Source: Casuarina equisetifolia (taxonomy: Eukaryota > Streptophyta > Magnoliopsida > Fagales > Casuarinaceae). Taken from it: a stretch of 64,000 nucleotides of DNA. The number at the start of each line of letters is the position of its first letter. The stretch's first letter is position 1. Position numbers and translations under genes: made by a program. The stretch lies in NCBI GenBank assembly GCA_028551475.1, contig CM052355.1:23463580-23527579 (forward strand). The letters are read 5' to 3'. This document shows, piece after piece, positions 27,121 to 38,055 of this stretch. Below the pieces are notes generated by a model. It was given only the letters and a program-made list of their open reading frames with translations, searched no databases and was not told where the DNA came from.

Positions 27121-30100
27121 TCATATGGTTAGGTCCAAGTTTATGTTATTGCTTCCAGGGGACTGGAAATCCGGAGTGTCTACGAATTCTTGCAAGGAAC
27201 TAGACTCAGGCACATTATCATCAATTGAAAGCCATAGCCCCCTCTCTACACTATGCGTGATTGGAGGCGTGGAGGATAGCGAGAGCTCATGAAATTCATT
27301 ATGCTCACTGCTGCCTTCTTCGTTGGACATCCTGCTAAGCAGGCACGCACTAGTCTCCTGCAAAGATAACATGCATGAAGAAAGCATATTAATAACTCGA
27401 TATGAAAGAAATTAGAGAAATTCATAACACTAGTTGCTTAAAAATTACGCAAATATAATAGATCCTGCTCTTGATTATCTTTTGCCTAATGCTGGTGATT
27501 TCGCTAAAGTACTAGCTCGGAAAAAGACATTGATAACTGAAAACTGGGAAGGTTTTCATGCCTTCTATAAATACTTTACAAGTCCTTGAATTATTAAGCA
27601 ATGCAAACTTGTGGAATCAACAACTAAAACCATAATCGTCCTTGAGAATCCTAAGAACTGTATTAAATGATCGTTAGTATGTCATGAAATCTTGATTAAA
27701 TATGAAATGATTTCCCACTGATCATGATCTTAATCCTATCCTTCTCTTCCACTGCCATCCCCTCATGCATAAGTGATCAAAATGTTGGAAGTACCTGATG
27801 CCTGTTATTCGTAGTGTCTTCTATTGTTTGTCGAAGCCCGTTGCTGCCTTTCCAAAAGAATTCACGGCCAGAGTCCTTGCTTTCATACTCGCTTTTAGTT
27901 AGATAACAATCATTCGTCAGCATGGGTTGAAACATCATACACAAAAATTAACCAGTCTAGGGTTTCATTTTCTTTATTCGTACTTTTTATGTTATACTGT
28001 CCGGCGCTATTCGCATAGATCAAGGTAGCTAGTCAAACACTGAAAAACGACAGGGAAAAGAGCATTGATTTCACACCGAATATCAGCATTTGTGTTTGAC
28101 AGAACGAAAATAAAAAAGAAAAAGAAAAAGAAAAAAGACGTTATAATTCTCAGCCTAGTTCGTGCGTTGTTAACTTTTTAGGCTCTGTAAAACAAACACA
28201 CACACACTCACAAAAGGACTGCTCTTGAGGGGGGTATTGTTATTCTTAAAGTGGGACAGAAATGGTGACAACATCGAACTAAAGTAAAAATAAAAATAAA
28301 AACTCTTTTTTCCTTTACCAAATGCACAGTTAGCACAAACTATAAAGCAATCCATTACAGTTTGTCAGTTAAAGAGGCAGGAGGAATTCCAAGGCGAAAC
28401 GATAAGAAGAAACTAAGTTTTGGGATTGGAAAACATACAAAATTGTAGAAAATTTGCCAATCGGATGGCTATGAAACTTTTTCCGAAATCCACGTTGATT
28501 TGTTAGCTTAAGATTCTCTTTATTACTGCCAACTGCCAATTGCCAATCGAAATCATGATTATTACACTTTTATTCCCATCTGGAGGAGGCAGATTTTTCA
28601 AGATCTGGAAAGTTGTAAAAGCTACACCACAATCTCCCAAATATGCTTAGCATAAGAGACGGGAGATTTACGGAATTTTCAAAGATGCCGACGCTGGCTA
28701 TTCACGTGAAGCTTAGTATATGACATTTCCCAAACAAGAAACCAAATACAGGGCTTAAAGTTAGCATGAAAATGAAATTTGACATAGCAGTTCCAGCCCT
28801 GTTGCCGGGTTATGCGCCTAAAATTATAGAGAAGTAGGGTGAAGCCCACTAACCTCTGAGTAGAGCAGATGGAGAAGTTGTTGAGATCTTTGAGATATTC
28901 TCTTTTTGGACGAAAGCGCCGCATTTGGACGAGTATACTGAACTTGTTTCCATCCTTCACGCTTCTATACATCTACTGGTCCATAATTCACTTCAATTAT
29001 CAAGACAATTGCGGCTCAAGAAAGAAAAGAAAACATACACCAAATCCTTGCATTCACAAATTATGACAACGTATCTTGCCAGTTATTGTGGCCGACACTT
29101 CCTAGTTCAAGGCGATAAGACCATAAATTTTCTGCATTACCAATTTTTTAAAGTTTCAAATCAACTCCTTTAAAAAGTGATTGCAAATTTGTACTGAACT
29201 AAGAAAGAAACTCAGGTACTCAAAGCGCGCTAGACACGCCAATAAAAAGGAGAAAGAAAACCTTACCAAAAGAGAACTACATAATGGTGTGATTTAAACC
29301 AAAATGCTACGTAAACATGCTCGTAATTGTTCCAAGAAGATAGATTTGGCCTTGGATTTTTAATCATTTGATTTTTACTTATTTATGAACGGTATGATCA
29401 GGGTATTATAACTGGATCAACATAGCCAACATGAGGTCAATCCAGAAAAAATAATTATTTTCCTGAAATTAAACTTGAAATTAACCAAGTGGAGGAGATG
29501 GGTTTAAAATGATATTGATGCTAGCAATGATAATAGGAGTAACCATGATATTAACGATAAGAATAATGTTACTGGAAAAAGGTATAGCATTAAAATTTGG
29601 TTAGGGACTAAGCCACCAGTTCTACCAATTTGCTTACCTAGTTAACTCTTAAGCTGCCGTTCACTTAACATACCTAAGCCAGATCTATGTTTAGATGCGA
29701 CGTTATGTATATTCTAAAAAACACCTTAAATAATGGGGTCTTTTTGTTTTATGCGTTTTCTGTTTTTCAGATGATAGGGTTCAAGCTAACATAGGGCGTT
29801 GTCTTGACTGGTGAGGCAGAATCCTAAAATCAGATTCGCGAGGCACAAATTGCATATTTCTTTGTATTCAGTGATCTCCATAGAAGTTAAGAAAAAGAGG
29901 AGGATAAAACTTTAAGAAGTTCAAGGAGGGATTGGATACGCTAATTATTGGAATGGAGAAGATATTTATCCAAGTAATCTTTTGTTTGGTGGTACTTAAA
30001 AAGCAGGTTTTTTCTTTTCTTCTGGGCTTTGATGTTGATAAGAGAAATTCATTGTGCTTGTCAAGATAATGAAGGATTATTAGACATGAAATTTTTTTAC

Positions 30101-30803
30101 TCATACCCAAAACTTCAGGTATAAATCTTCTCTTCCAAAGAAAATTTATAACCCGTTCAAGGTTTTCTCACCGCTTGTATGATCATATCTTTAAAAACAT
30201 GCAACTTCTTCAGCATTTAATGATGCTTATTTTGCTTTGACATGACTATACAGAAGATTAGGACTAAATATGCAACAAAAGAAATTTATCTTTAACGAGG
30301 GCACTTGGTGATTCATATAACTTACAATCTAAGATCCATGACATAATTTTGTCTATGGAATGTGAAATTGTACCTGAAGATGGCTTTTGATATGAGAAAT
30401 CTTCAATTCTTTAACGCCCATCATCTGCAGAATTCGTCTTGGCGTTGCTTCTACAAAACCGAGGAAAAAAAGAGTCCATGTCAAAGCATCAATCAAGAGG
30501 TTGTTCCTGTATTTCATCCATCGACAATTTCAAAAAGCTTTTCATAAATCTTCTGCACTGTACGTGCAACCTGAAACAGTATGATGCTCTGAAGACAGCT
30601 AGTTGCTTCAAGCAACCTTCGTAAGCTATCAAGAAACGGGACTTACTGTCTTTTCCACCCAGGCGTTCAACTGCTTCAACAAAGGCTTCGTGAAGCTCCG
30701 GCGTCCACCGCAAACGTGGGTGTTCAGATTTCCTGTACTGCCTTACTCCGATTCTTCTATCTGACTTTTTCATTTTCCGCTCATAGGAAATTACGAAGCT
30801 CAT
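27121..30803 (-). CDS. GARP/G2-like MYB transcription factor with EAR-like motifs
   Basis: Five minus-strand exons join in frame to about 228 residues: 30803-30647, 30450-30374, 28972-28854, 27891-27795 and 27357-27121. The DNA-binding domain spans roughly residues 24-80. It starts 'GVRQYRKSEHPRLRWTPELH', continues 'EAFVEAVERLGGKD', then exon 2 'ATPRRILQMMGVKELKIS' and 'HIKSHLQ', completed by 'MYRS' at the start of exon 3. The SHIKSHL motif is the SHAQKYF-type signature of plant G2-like factors, and the 77-bp second exon is the size I recall for this family. The C-terminal part has 'HELSLSS' and ends 'NINLDLTI', both close to the LxLxL EAR repression motif, so a nuclear repressor is likely by inference. 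The splice acceptor of exon 4 (ag at 27893-27892) has a poor pyrimidine tract but is the only one that fits the phase. An internal ATG at 30773 could also be the start, removing ten residues. Target genes are unknown. Confidence 0.87.
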
Positions 30804-32580
30804 AACAAGATAATGGGCATAGTTCTATCTTAGATGTAAAGCTGCAACCAAACGGTGCTGAGCCTATGGCGCTAGACTTCCAGAACATATAAAGGGCTTG
30901 TTGTAAACTTACTTTTCATTTGTTATTATAAAATCTTTGATGGTTATGTCTGACATTCTGCAATATCCTAGCACACAAGTAAAATAGACATTTGAGTAAT
31001 TCTCTGTCAGACCTTTTTCTTCTAAACAGAACTAAATTACTTTAGATTTTATTTTATGACCAGCCGCTGGGATTATGCAAGAATATTTTAGCCAATATGT
31101 TCTAGACATAAGTATGTAGATCAACTTCAAGAAATAGCGTAGATGATGTAATCTTTTATTGATACCGACTCTGCGAAACCTAATAAAACTGTAGTAGCTA
31201 CTCATTACATTTTAGGGAAAGGGTAATTATATATTGAAAATTAGATTTTTTTTTTTTTTGGGCGTATGGAATAAGTAAAGAAACCGCTCACTGCAACAGT
31301 AATGAAATAATTGATATTGCTTTGAAAGTCAAGAACACTGACGCAATCAGGCATCCTTTTAGACACTTGGCCAGAAACATTAACTTTGTAAGAAAAATTG
31401 GAAATGACATAACCGCTTAAGAGGAGGCAGAAAAATATGTGATTCGATGCTTTTATGCGCATCACGTAATTTAGCTGCGTGATTTCAAAATACATACTCG
31501 GTGGAAAGACTTTGTGACAGTGTTTGTACTTTTATTTAAACACTAACCCAAGAAGCTTGAAAGAAAATAAAAAACTAAAAAACATGTTGGCGATTTAGTA
31601 CCTTCACAATGATTAGGTATACATGTGTGCCTTTGCACTTAGCTTTAAGAAAAGAGGCGCAAATCGCGAGGCAAAACAAGCCGGGTGTGAATTGAGAAGA
31701 ACGAAAAGGCGTCTGTTGCCTCCAATCACTTTCGTGTCAATAAAAGACGGTGCCTACTTTTGGACCCATCTAACCCGTCTTTGTGCTGCCGTGTTCAACG
31801 CTGCACTCCCCCAAAATTCAATGTGCGAGAAAAAGAAGGAAACCCTAGAATTTCTTCAAAGGTGCATAGTAGGTGGATGGTTTCCACAGAACTTACGTGC
31901 TGGGTAAGCTACCAGCCGTAATTATCGTCCAATAGCAGGTCTAGAGGCTGTAAGATTTTGACTCTTTCATTTCCTAAAGGGGGTCCCACTTCCATGCACG
32001 TAGGTTCCAAAAAGTATATGTGAAAGACAAGGTATTTGTTTTATGTTCCCTATTCACCTCATGTCTTAATGAATTAGGCAAGTTTTGGTCTGCTGGAGGG
32101 AATGAGATAAAGAATGACGTAAGAAGCAATACTTAAATGGGGGCGTGTTTCTCATTTCTTGCGAAGGTGAGAAAGATAATCTTCAACACTTGGTTAAGCG
32201 ATATTGATGATGCAGATTCCACTATTGGGTTCCATCCACCCCTACGAACCCTACGAACCCTACTAACCCAACTCATCTCAGTCAAACGGGAATTCTCTGA
32301 AGCTCTACCAATCATATATCAATTTCGCACATTGATGATCCTCCGATTGCTTCATTGTCATGTAGATTGTGGTCCACAATTATTGGCAGGAAATGTATGG
32401 GATTCTTCTCGCCATTATTGTTTTACGAGAACTTTTCTTCTTCAAAGTAAACGAGGAAGAACTTTCATCTACAAGTCCCACTTGAAATTGCCCTCTGGAC
32501 TTTTTAACGCAATTTCAATTTGATGCTAAACGTTACAATTCAGAAAGAGCTAAATATTCTCTTCTCTGTTTCTATTTCAT
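30804..32580. other. Upstream flank of the MYB gene; no supported gene
   Basis: This region would hold the promoter of the minus-strand MYB gene. Two GC-richer parts (about 31620-31910 and 32100-32520) each contain a plus-strand frame of 94-128 codons. Neither shows a recognisable domain, and both have shadow frames on the other strand, so I do not call genes. A short run of 'ccctacgaa'-type repeats lies at about 32239-32268. Confidence 0.4.
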
Positions 32581-32582
32581 CT

Positions 32583-32730
32583 TCTTTTTTTTTTTTTTTT
32601 TTGGGCAATCGACTGAAGAACCACTTTTTTTCTTTTTTTCTTTTTTTTTTTTTTTTTTTGGGGGGGGGGGGGGGGTGGGCGGCGCGGGGGGGGGGGAAAG
32701 AGGAGAGGGGGAGGAGGGAGGTGGTGGATA
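32583..32730. repeat. Poly-T and poly-G low-complexity tract
   Basis: Long T runs (about 32584-32602 and 32624-32659) are followed directly by a run of about 16 G, 'tgggcggcgc', another G run and purine-rich 'gaaagagga' sequence. A similar arrangement on the opposite strand occurs at about 40400-40480, with the same 'gcgc' and 'ggaaagagga' landmarks, so it may be the border of a dispersed element rather than simple slippage. Exact run lengths are doubtful in any assembly. Confidence 0.7.
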
Positions 32731-33135
32731 TTATCCGAAGGTTCGTAACTGGCAAACATGTTCTGTTGTAGGCTCAGAAAGGATAACAATTCTCTAATTG
32801 GAAGTTCATTCGAAATCCGGCAACCAAAGAGAAGAGACTCACACAGGGGAGTATCTTTAAGTGTGAACCAGCAGTCATATTACCCTGTAATCATATGTGA
32901 CAGAGACCAACAATGTTTTTCTTACTGATTTGATCCCACATGGACTTTCATGCCGTGAAGTATATCCCCCAAACATATTCTTCAATGTTGACTAATTTTT
33001 TACAAAATTGGTCATGAAAACGAAGATGTCTTCTTCGGCCTCATGATAAAGAGCGTTGTCTTGTTCTTGAAAGAATTCCCCCAAATTCTGAAAGGTCGGA
33101 ACCTCATCTCTTTCTAGGAAACCATGTGAAATTAA

Positions 33136-33170
<35 letters not shown>

Positions 33171-33640
33171 TTACAATTATAAGTGGCTGCCCCATTGTGA
33201 CATGATTTTCTTACAATTAATCCTTTGACGAAATAGATTCCTACACTACCATCTTTTCGTCGCCATTTGCGGTCCAGCTGAGCCAAAATCTAAAGGTCTA
33301 GTGCATCTAGAAGGCTTTTGAAGAAAAGATAAGGGATATTAAAAGAGGGGGTGCCCCCTTCGCCTACTGCCAAAAGGGCCAAACACCTCTAATCTGCCCA
33401 TCCAACAGGTTGGGGTTGGAAACACTCCCTCACCTATGGGTGAAACAATAAATTCCTCACCGAAATCTATACTTTTCTTGAAAAAGGAATGCAAACAATG
33501 GGTCAATCAAAGGGTTCAGCTTCTCAAAATGACAGATAAATCACTTTTATAAGGAGAAAGTCATGTTTCTTGGCAATCGACTGCCACGAAATGAAGGAAT
33601 GAATTTCTTGTTTCAGTAAAGAGAAACTAACCTGAAGGGG
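32731..33640. other. Intergenic DNA with a TC/AC microsatellite
   Basis: No gene is seen. A compound microsatellite of TC repeats followed by AC repeats occupies about 33137-33170. The remainder is of mixed composition without a recognisable frame. Confidence 0.5.
33137..33170. repeat. Compound TC/AC microsatellite
   Basis: About eleven TC units followed by about six AC units; a typical polymorphic marker sequence. Confidence 0.9.
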
Positions 33641-34055
33641 GCTTTCTCTTCATACTACCGACAGAAGCGTGAGAAAGAAAATTTTCCACTTATGCTTAAT
33701 TGCCGATGACCTACTCATTTTCCAAAAGGCAGAAGTTGGTACGGCACCTAAAATGTGATACTTCTGAATAGATTCAATAGATTTAACTGGTCTTTCTCCA
33801 ATATCAGAGAGCTAGTTGTTCTCGCTCCTGGCCGCAATGAACAAGTCCTCCCTCTAGTTGTAATTTTCTATATTGTTTTTTATGCTTTTCAATTGCCTTG
33901 ATTGTACTTCTTACTATGATGGGCTTATTTTGTAAGGCTTAGGTTTATGTCTTATCCTTTATACTCTAGTAAGATATGGTTATTATACCTAACTTTGTTA
34001 TTATTAATAAAATTTGTTAGGATATTAATTACGTTTCTTAAAAATAAAAATAAAA
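33641..34055 (+). mobile_element. Short L1 LINE fragment with reverse-transcriptase motif
   Basis: Plus-strand translation near 33692-33727 gives 'HLCLIADDLLIF', the L1 reverse-transcriptase catalytic motif (xADD type; usual plant form F-A-D-D). The coding similarity fades within 200 bp and the sequence ends in an AT-rich 3' tail with 'aaaaataaaaataaaaaa' at about 34040-34056. This suggests an internally deleted or rearranged L1 copy with its A-rich tail kept. The catalytic motif is short, so the call is moderate. Confidence 0.55.
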
Positions 34056-34089
34056 AAGATCCATTTTTAATTACTTACTATTAGTAAAC

Positions 34090-36335
34090 CTTAGCATCTC
34101 TTGGGGTTATTATGGAAGAGAGAATAATTTGCTCTCCAATCCCAATAGCAATAGGTCTTTCAAGTAGCCAATAGTCATCCCAAAGAGAAACTTGATTTTC
34201 CATTCTTACTATCCACTTCATTTAATTTGCAATCAAGGGCCTAATCTTAAGAATCTTTCTTCATGTCCAGCTTCCCATTGGTTTTTGACAAGACAAGAAT
34301 TAACCCATGATGCCTATATGGACTTAAAAGTAAGTAAATTCCACATATACTTTGTTTGTGCCGTTTTATTCCTAGCAACTTAGTCCACCTTCAACTTGGT
34401 CCCAAGAAACTTTGGTACTATGCATCTTCAATTTCGAGCCCAACCACAAAAATCTTCTCATCACTTGGGCCATCTACTTTGACATTGTACTAGGAAGTAT
34501 GAAAAGGATGCCCAATATGTTTGCATTGAAAACAAGAATGTCTTTATAAGCCAAACTCTTTTTTCATACGACAAAACTTGCTAATCCAATGCTATATTTT
34601 TGCCAAGATTCTCTCCACTAGAAATTTACAATCTTGATTATTCAATTTTTTTTATTACAAAGAAACTCCTAGACACTTTGTAGGAAATTCTTCAATGAGG
34701 TATCCCATTATTATGATGAATTTTTGCACTTCTAGATCAATGTTACAAAAATAAGTACTACTATTCATTGGATTTTCTTGAAGTTCATATATTGATTGAA
34801 ACTTTTGAAGACCTACTATTAGAGTATAGATAAAACTTTTATCTCCTTTACTAAAAAGAAATAGGTTATCAACAAAGCTAAGATGTTTTATACCTTCCTT
34901 CAAGTCAACCAAGCAACTTCATCATGCCTCCATCATAATCACAAACAAGTATAAGGATAATGGGTCCCCTTGTCTAAGCCCTTTATTAATGGAGGAGTAA
35001 TCAACAAAATCCTCATTAATGTTAATAGAAAAATATAGTTGTCTTCAAACAAACTATCACTCATTCAATAAAATGCACTAGAAAGCTCATTACTTCCATT
35101 ATCATTTGCAAAAATTCACAATTAAATGAGTCATATGCCTTAATACTATTAACTTTTAAGGCAAACCTAGAACTATCTTTTATCTGCTGGTTTATTTATT
35201 ATCTTGAGCCAAAAAAAATTATTTATTATCTTTCTGCCATTCACAAAAGTAGATTAACTATTGGAGATAATGCTTGGGAGGATGATTGTTAACTTATTGC
35301 ATAGAAGTTTCACCACACATTTGTATATGACATTGTAGTATGAAATCAGTCTATAATGGGATGCTTTTGTGGGATTTTGAACTTTTCAAATTGAGGTGAG
35401 GTATGTGGCATTAGTTTCTCTAAGTATATGTCTTGATGTGAAGAAAGATTGAATGGCCTTCGAGACATCTTATCCCACTTTATTCCATGAAGCTTTAAAG
35501 AAGCTAGCATGTAACCATTTGGTCCAAGTGCTTTATTACTCTTCATCAAGAATATGACATTCTTGATTTCTTGTAAGGTAGGAATAGATATGAGGCTGAC
35601 CATGAACTCAAATTTCATTATGTCTTATTGGCAAGCTCTTGGGTGGCAAGTAGTTAAGAAGGTTCTTATAATATTTGATAAATGCATCCTTAATAGTGGC
35701 ATGATCATCTTCTATAGTACAACCTTGTAGCACAACAAAGCATATCTTGGACTTATTTCTTCTTGATTAAATGGTTTTAATAAAATAGCTAGAATGCCAA
35801 TCACCCAATTGTAACTATTGGACCTTGGATTTTTGCTTCAGTAAACTCTCTTATGCTTTTAAGAGATTAGCAAATCTCTTTGCCATTCTAGCCTCTAGCA
35901 TTCCTTCATAATATTGTTTTTTAATTCACTTAGGGCATTGTTAGTTATTTGAACATGCAAGCTTACATTTTTGAAGTGCTACCTATTAAACTCTCAAAAC
36001 TTGGTTTTCAATGCCCTTAGCTCGCAAGTTGTTTGGTATAAAGGAAATCCCATCGCTTATGTTATATGTCACGTTTCATCTACCAAAAGAAGGAAATCTT
36101 TATAACTAATCCACATGTCAAAGAACTTGAAAGGTTCTTTTAGTTCTAAGAGCTTTGGAGTTAATCTTGGTTATGGTTGGCACATAGTTTGAAGTTCCGG
36201 GACATAAGAATTGAGCTTGAGCCTCTGGAAAACTTTGATTCCAACGATCATTAACCATGACCCTATCTATCTTACTCATTGTCCATGTGAATAGTGGTCC
36301 AGTGTCATATACAAAGAAGCAACTCTAGACACTCC
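34090..36335 (-). mobile_element. L1-type LINE fragment, endonuclease end through reverse transcriptase
   Basis: Read on the minus strand from 36335 downward, it has the C-terminal endonuclease region ('FTWTMSKIDRVMVNDRW' near 36290-36240). A linker follows, then the reverse-transcriptase start ('IPTLQEIKNVIFLMKSNKAL', 35582-35523) and the catalytic region with 'HLSFVDNLFLFSKGD' at about 34886-34842, where the usual A-D-D reads V-D-N. Next come the thumb region and a later segment like 'RPLIAN' and 'VSLWDDYWLLERPI' at about 34230-34130. Frame changes and stops are common. The altered catalytic aspartates and truncated ends mean it is inactive. The linker around 36080-36150 is clearly related to that of the plus-strand L1 copy at about 45870-45960, so both belong to one family. 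Confidence 0.8.
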
Positions 36336-36339
36336 ATGA

Positions 36340-38055
36340 TACAGCCAAGATTAGACGCTCTCAAGGCTACAAAAGGCGCAAATGCAAGGCCAATCCAACA
36401 CTATAAGTCCAATTCCGGGCAAGCAAGCCGAGGACAAGAATAAAGGGAAGATGGGCAGCGCTTGAAGATGTTTGTGTGGTTGAATATGTTATTATATGTA
36501 CGTGACGTGACAGTTGACTAAATAATTGCTATAGATAGCATCATGTGACGAGTGAAGTGTGTGTTTGATGAGTAAGATTGAACAATAACCACCATGAGTG
36601 ATTACTTGGGCAGTTTATTCACAAAAGTAGAGGGAAGAGGGAGAAGAAAATTTCTAAGGATTTTTCCTAGGAGAATCCATTTCCCTAATATAGTAACGAA
36701 GCTTCGTTCAAGCATTCTCATGCGTTGTTCTTGTGTGTGAGTGTTTTCTTTGTAATTGAAATTTTGTTCATACAGTTAAGATAGTTAAGAAAAAGCGTTT
36801 GGAGGACTTTTTAGGATTGGATCCTGTGCCCCAAACACCCTTTACCAAATCAGTAAATCTTGCATGCTCCAATCTAGTATCAAAGAAGGCTGATTCTATA
36901 CTAATGGAGCAGCATATGGAGAGAATGGAAAACAATGTCAACCGAAGGTTTGGTGAACTTTTGGAGTTGATTCAAGCACAGACCATGGGAGACGCAATTA
37001 TGGTACCAAGTGTTGCTGGTGGAATTTTCTCCTAGGCTTCCAACATGGGAAGAGTCGACAAAAAAATTGCATAAGGGATATGGACCAACCAAGTTTCGGG
37101 ACTTCTTTGGTAAATTAACAAAGCTTCATCAAACTGGTTCTGTCTTGGATTACTTCATCCGGTTCTCTAAGTTGTTTCTCAAATCTGGAAGACTTTCTAC
37201 AGAGCAACAACTAGGGTGTTTCACAAGTGGCTTGAAAAAGAAGGCCTTCGGGTGGATGTATTGGCTCACTGACCAAAAATTTTGTCTCCTGTTGTTGGTT
37301 TGACCGGAATATTTGAGTCACAGAATGCGTCAAGTAGATGGGAAGTTTAAAATCTAGTTAGAAGAAACGTTGGTTCATCCATTAAACCCGCAAAGGCTCC
37401 AATGCAAATCAGGAGGCTATCTCTGAAGGAAACGGCAGAAAGGCGTTCTAAAGGAATGTGTTATAACTGAGATGAGCATTAGACACCAAGCTATAAGTGT
37501 AAAAACTTGTTCTTGACTGAAGGAGTTGCTATTGAAGATCCAGTGGAGAGTGCAGAAACTTTAAGTGAAACTGAAGAGGAAGAAAGGATGAGGAATTGGT
37601 GGCGAAAGTTTCTATACATGACATCCAAGAGACCATGACTCCAAGAACTATGAATATGAAGGGAAAGCTTACGAGAAGGAAGAAGAACATAAAAATTTTA
37701 ATTGCCTTAAGAAGTTCCTACAACTTTTTGGGCTATGATGTAGCCTGAAGAGTCAAGTTAATGCCCCAGTGTGTGAAAAAGATTTGGTGATGATTGCCAA
37801 TGGTGAAAGAGTGGTCTGTCGGGTTGTATGCAAGGATGTGGTTCTTACTCAAGGAATTCCTCTTAAATTAGACCTGTACTTGCTACCATTACAATGGGTG
37901 GATGTAGTTCTAGGAATCGAGGAGTTGGCTATCTTTGGTCCGATCACTTGGGACTTTGCTAAACCCAAAATGCAATTTTTTGTACAAGACCGAAAGTTGC
38001 TACTACAAGGAAATCCTTGTAAGTGTAATGGCAACTTAAGAAAGGGGGGTTAAAT
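36340..38055 (+). mobile_element. Ty3/gypsy LTR retrotransposon fossil, front part (gag and protease), broken
   Basis: Plus-strand frames show a gag-like region (about 36799-37320) in which 'KFRDFFGKLTKLHQTGSVLD' matches the chromovirus gag pattern, and an aspartic-protease-like region at about 37769-38030 in which 'DLYLLPLQWVDVVLGIEEL' fits the same group. The preceding 36340-36780 lacks coding sequence and probably holds LTR and leader. The element stops after protease, with reverse transcriptase, RNase H and integrase absent here. It carries several breaks and is an old fossil. It abuts the minus-strand L1 fragment. Confidence 0.8.

Noticed and set aside
32239-32268. Repeated 'ccctacgaa' words that look like telomere repeats
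   Set aside because: The plant telomere unit is CCCTAAA; this is only three imperfect units and not telomeric.
32137-32523. A 128-codon plus-strand frame beginning Met-Gly-Ala-Cys
   Set aside because: It begins like a lipidated protein but has no domain, is opposed by a minus-strand frame, and sits in the presumed MYB promoter; not enough to call a gene.
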